From: JAIBJN01 sp963699495 | GTDB taxonomy: Bacteria; Actinomycetota; Thermoleophilia; Gaiellales; Gaiellaceae | Assembly: GCA_963699495.1 (NCBI GenBank) | Contig: CAVOUB010000005.1 | Span: 806,001-870,000 of the forward strand | Length of the DNA stretch: 64,000 bases | Direction: 5' to 3' | In this document: positions 62,404 to 64,000 of the stretch, one piece after another | Numbering within the stretch: position 1 is the first letter of the stretch | Layout: every line of letters begins with the position of its first letter | Notes under the pieces: model-generated | What the model saw: the letters and a program-made list of their open reading frames with translations, nothing else | What the model was told of the DNA's origin: nothing | Database searches by the model: none | Position numbers and translations under genes: made by a program

Positions 62404-63180
62404 CTAGTAACCGCGCTCGAAGCGCACCACGGTCGTGCCGAGGAGGATCTCGTCGTCCGGCTCGAGCTTGGCCCGCTCCACGCGCTTCCCGTTGACCGTG
62501 ATCCCGTTGGTCGACCCGAGGTCGACGATCCAGTAGGCGCCGTCCTCGTGCCGGATCTCGGCGTGCCGCCGGGAGACGTTCGGATCCTCCACCGGGATGT
62601 CGGTCTCACGAGAGCGCCCGATCACGAGGGCCTGGTCGTCCAGCTCCCGCCGCTTGCCGCCGACGACGACTGCGGACGGCGCGCGCGCCAGGTCGTGCTC
62701 CTCGGCCACCTCCGGCGAGACGGCCTCCGTCACGGGCGGGCGGTAGATCCTCGTCTGGCTCGGAAGCGCCTGGGGCACTACATCGGGCGGGGTCGGAACC
62801 TGCGGGCGCTCCGGCTGCACCATCCGGGTGGCGATCCCGAACTCGCCGACGTTGAGGTCTTCGTCCTCCTCGATCAGCACCCTCGGCGTCGAGAGGAGCG
62901 CGTAGCCCTCGCGCCGGGCGTGCTCGGAGAGGTAGTCGGAGAGCTCGGTCAGGAGCGAATCCTCGTAGCTCGAGAACTGGTCGCGGTCGCTCGGGCAGAG
63001 GTAGAGCGTGTACTCGTTCGGGACGTACACGCGCGAGACGGAGACGCTCTTGGCCTCGTCCATCTCCTTGGCAAGCTTGCGCGCGAGCTCGACAGGCTGC
63101 ACGTGCGTGCGGAAGGCGCGTCCGAACACGCCCTCGACGATCGACTCGATCCGGTGCTCGATGCTTCGCAGGACGCTCAT
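62404..63180 (-). CDS. fhaA: FhaA-like protein (DUF3662 plus FHA domain)
   Basis: A 258-aa protein. The N-terminal DUF3662 domain (MSVLRSIEHRIESIVEGVFG, VQPVELARKLAKEMDEAKSV, SRVYVPNEYTLYLCPSDRDQ) is followed by a linker and a FHA domain (LVIGRSRETDIPVEDPNVSR, RHAEIRHEDGAYWIVDLGST, NGITVNGKRVERAK). It binds the phosphorylated kinase or MurJ in related species. ATG 63180 is the first gene of the cluster proper, just after the upstream membrane gene. Confidence 0.95.
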   Translation of the reverse strand: MSVLRSIEHRIESIVEGVFGRAFRTHVQPVELARKLAKEMDEAKSVSVSRVYVPNEYTLYLCPSDRDQFSSYEDSLLTELSDYLSEHARREGYALLSTPRVLIEEDEDLNVGEFGIATRMVQPERPQVPTPPDVVPQALPSQTRIYRPPVTEAVSPEVAEEHDLARAPSAVVVGGKRRELDDQALVIGRSRETDIPVEDPNVSRRHAEIRHEDGAYWIVDLGSTNGITVNGKRVERAKLEPDDEILLGTTVVRFERGY

Positions 63181-63209
63181 ATGCGGGCACCATTGTGCCC
63201 GCCGCCACT

Positions 63210-64000
63210 CTAACGGCGCGGTTTCAGCAGCGGGTACGCGAGCAGGCCGGCCGCGAGCCAGACGGTGGGCACGGCCCAGGCAGCCGCCACGGGCGCGCCG
63301 CCGGTCGCGACGGGGACGAGCAGGAGGGCCCCCAGGAAGCCGGCGCCCCAGGCAGCCACTCCCCAGAGCCCATGGCTGCGGGCGAAGCCGGCGGACACCG
63401 CCGCCGCGACGAGCACGACGATCGCCGCCACGACCGTCGGGCGGCTCGTGAGCGCGCCGAAGGCGGCGTCGAGTGCTCCTCCTGGTCCCTCGGCGCCGCT
63501 GACCCCGCCTGCGCTCGGAGTCGGCTCCCCGGTCAAGGGGACGCGCAGCCCGACGACGACGATCACGGCCACCGCGGTGACCCCGGCCGCGACCGCGAGC
63601 GCCGCGCGCCTGACGATCCCCCGCGCACGAAGCGCGACCAGCGGGACGAGCGGGAGTGCGTTGACGAGCGCCAGGAGCGGGCCTGCGAGGAAGAGCAGTC
63701 CCGACCGGGCGTCGCGAGCGAAGAGGGCGAGCCACAGGACGGCCAGCGGGACGTACGCGAGCGCGAGGCCGAGCGACACGTTGCCGAGCGGGAGGATCGG
63801 GACGGCAAGCGCCACCGCGAGCCCGGCGGGCGGGCTCAGCAGGGCGGCGAGCCCCGCCAGCCCGCCGAGCAGGAACGGCCAACCGGTGGGAAAGAAGGGA
63901 AGCAGGAACGCCGTCCCGCCGGCGAAGAGCGCGGCCAGTGCCGCATGCGGCGCCCGCTCGCGGAGGACGATCGGGGATGTCTTGGCGCGCCGCCGCTCGG
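63210..64000 (-). CDS. polytopic membrane protein, 5' end beyond the window
   Basis: The frame is open from the window edge to the TAG at 63210-63212, with no clear start inside (a GTG at 63815 falls within a hydrophobic run). Visible: RRRAKTSPIVLRERAPHAAL, then hydrophobic segments such as LLPFFPTGWPFLLGGLAGL, LALAVPILPLGNVSLGLALA, TVVAAIVVLVAAAVSAGFA and VWLAAGLLAYPLL. It is probably the membrane half of a larger protein, perhaps a membrane-anchored kinase of this signalling cluster. That identification is a guess. Confidence 0.6.
   Translation of the reverse strand, partial: ERRRAKTSPIVLRERAPHAALAALFAGGTAFLLPFFPTGWPFLLGGLAGLAALLSPPAGLAVALAVPILPLGNVSLGLALAYVPLAVLWLALFARDARSGLLFLAGPLLALVNALPLVPLVALRARGIVRRAALAVAAGVTAVAVIVVVGLRVPLTGEPTPSAGGVSGAEGPGGALDAAFGALTSRPTVVAAIVVLVAAAVSAGFARSHGLWGVAAWGAGFLGALLLVPVATGGAPVAAAWAVPTVWLAAGLLAYPLLKPRR

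Overview
The window is GC-rich throughout, with many GTG starts and frequent ATGA/GTGA stop-start overlaps. It looks like a chromosome segment from an actinomycetote. The fhaA-fhaB-pstP-ftsW/rodA-pbpA-PASTA kinase block, the Fe-S (sufC-B-D-S-U) block and the ANTAR regulator support that phylum. A placement near Thermoleophilia/Gaiellales is inference only. I see no insertion sequence, prophage or CRISPR array.

Layout. 1-971: end of a SpoIID/LytB-like gene that began before the window. 5077-1096 (minus): four overlapping genes for an acetamido-sugar uronate nucleotide (2-epimerase with a frameshift, 6-dehydrogenase, Gfo/Idh oxidoreductase, hexapeptide N-acetyltransferase). 5078-5413: non-coding, with two related palindromes, followed by tRNA-Lys(CTT). 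5487-11500: small accessory and stress-type genes (ABM-fold protein, orphan protein with a clear promoter, cold-shock protein, ANTAR regulator, flippase-like membrane protein, LuxR remnant, Hsp20). 11508-16243: P-type ATPase, formate/nitrite channel, holin-like membrane protein and GAF-GGDEF protein. 20903-16240 (minus): FtsX-type permease plus a double-NBD ABC ATPase. 20974-27862: two LysR regulators, a PQQ-type sugar dehydrogenase lipoprotein, an ECF sigma/anti-sigma-like pair, an SDR and a Na+/H+ antiporter.

27997-34136: aa3-type cytochrome oxidase operon (ctaC with fused cytochrome c, A2-type ctaD, ctaE). Universal-stress-like genes are interleaved with it, and a cytochrome c lipoprotein and a STAS protein run convergently. 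37325-34180 (minus): tatA, tatC, an amidohydrolase and a TPR protein. 37441-44633: SUF iron-sulfur assembly operon carrying an extra VOC protein, two methyltransferases and a Rieske ferredoxin. 45095-45275: candidate stand-alone ncRNA with promoter and terminator. 47235-45371 (minus): dcd, an NAD(P)-binding protein and a hypothetical gene. 47264-54878: gabT-like aminotransferase, a receptor kinase, and a tightly overlapped HpcH/epimerase/GT2/methyltransferase/GT39-like cassette, probably for surface glycans. 64000-54872 (minus): cell-wall growth and signalling cluster (membrane protein, fhaA, fhaB, pstP, ftsW/rodA, pbpA, PASTA kinase, ddl).

Main unexplained signals: (1) a ~167-bp imperfect palindromic repeat exactly filling intercistronic gaps in both the cox and SUF operons; (2) the candidate ncRNA at 45.1-45.3 kb; (3) three USP-like domains built into the oxidase operon; (4) four genes each broken by one extra base, which may be sequence errors.
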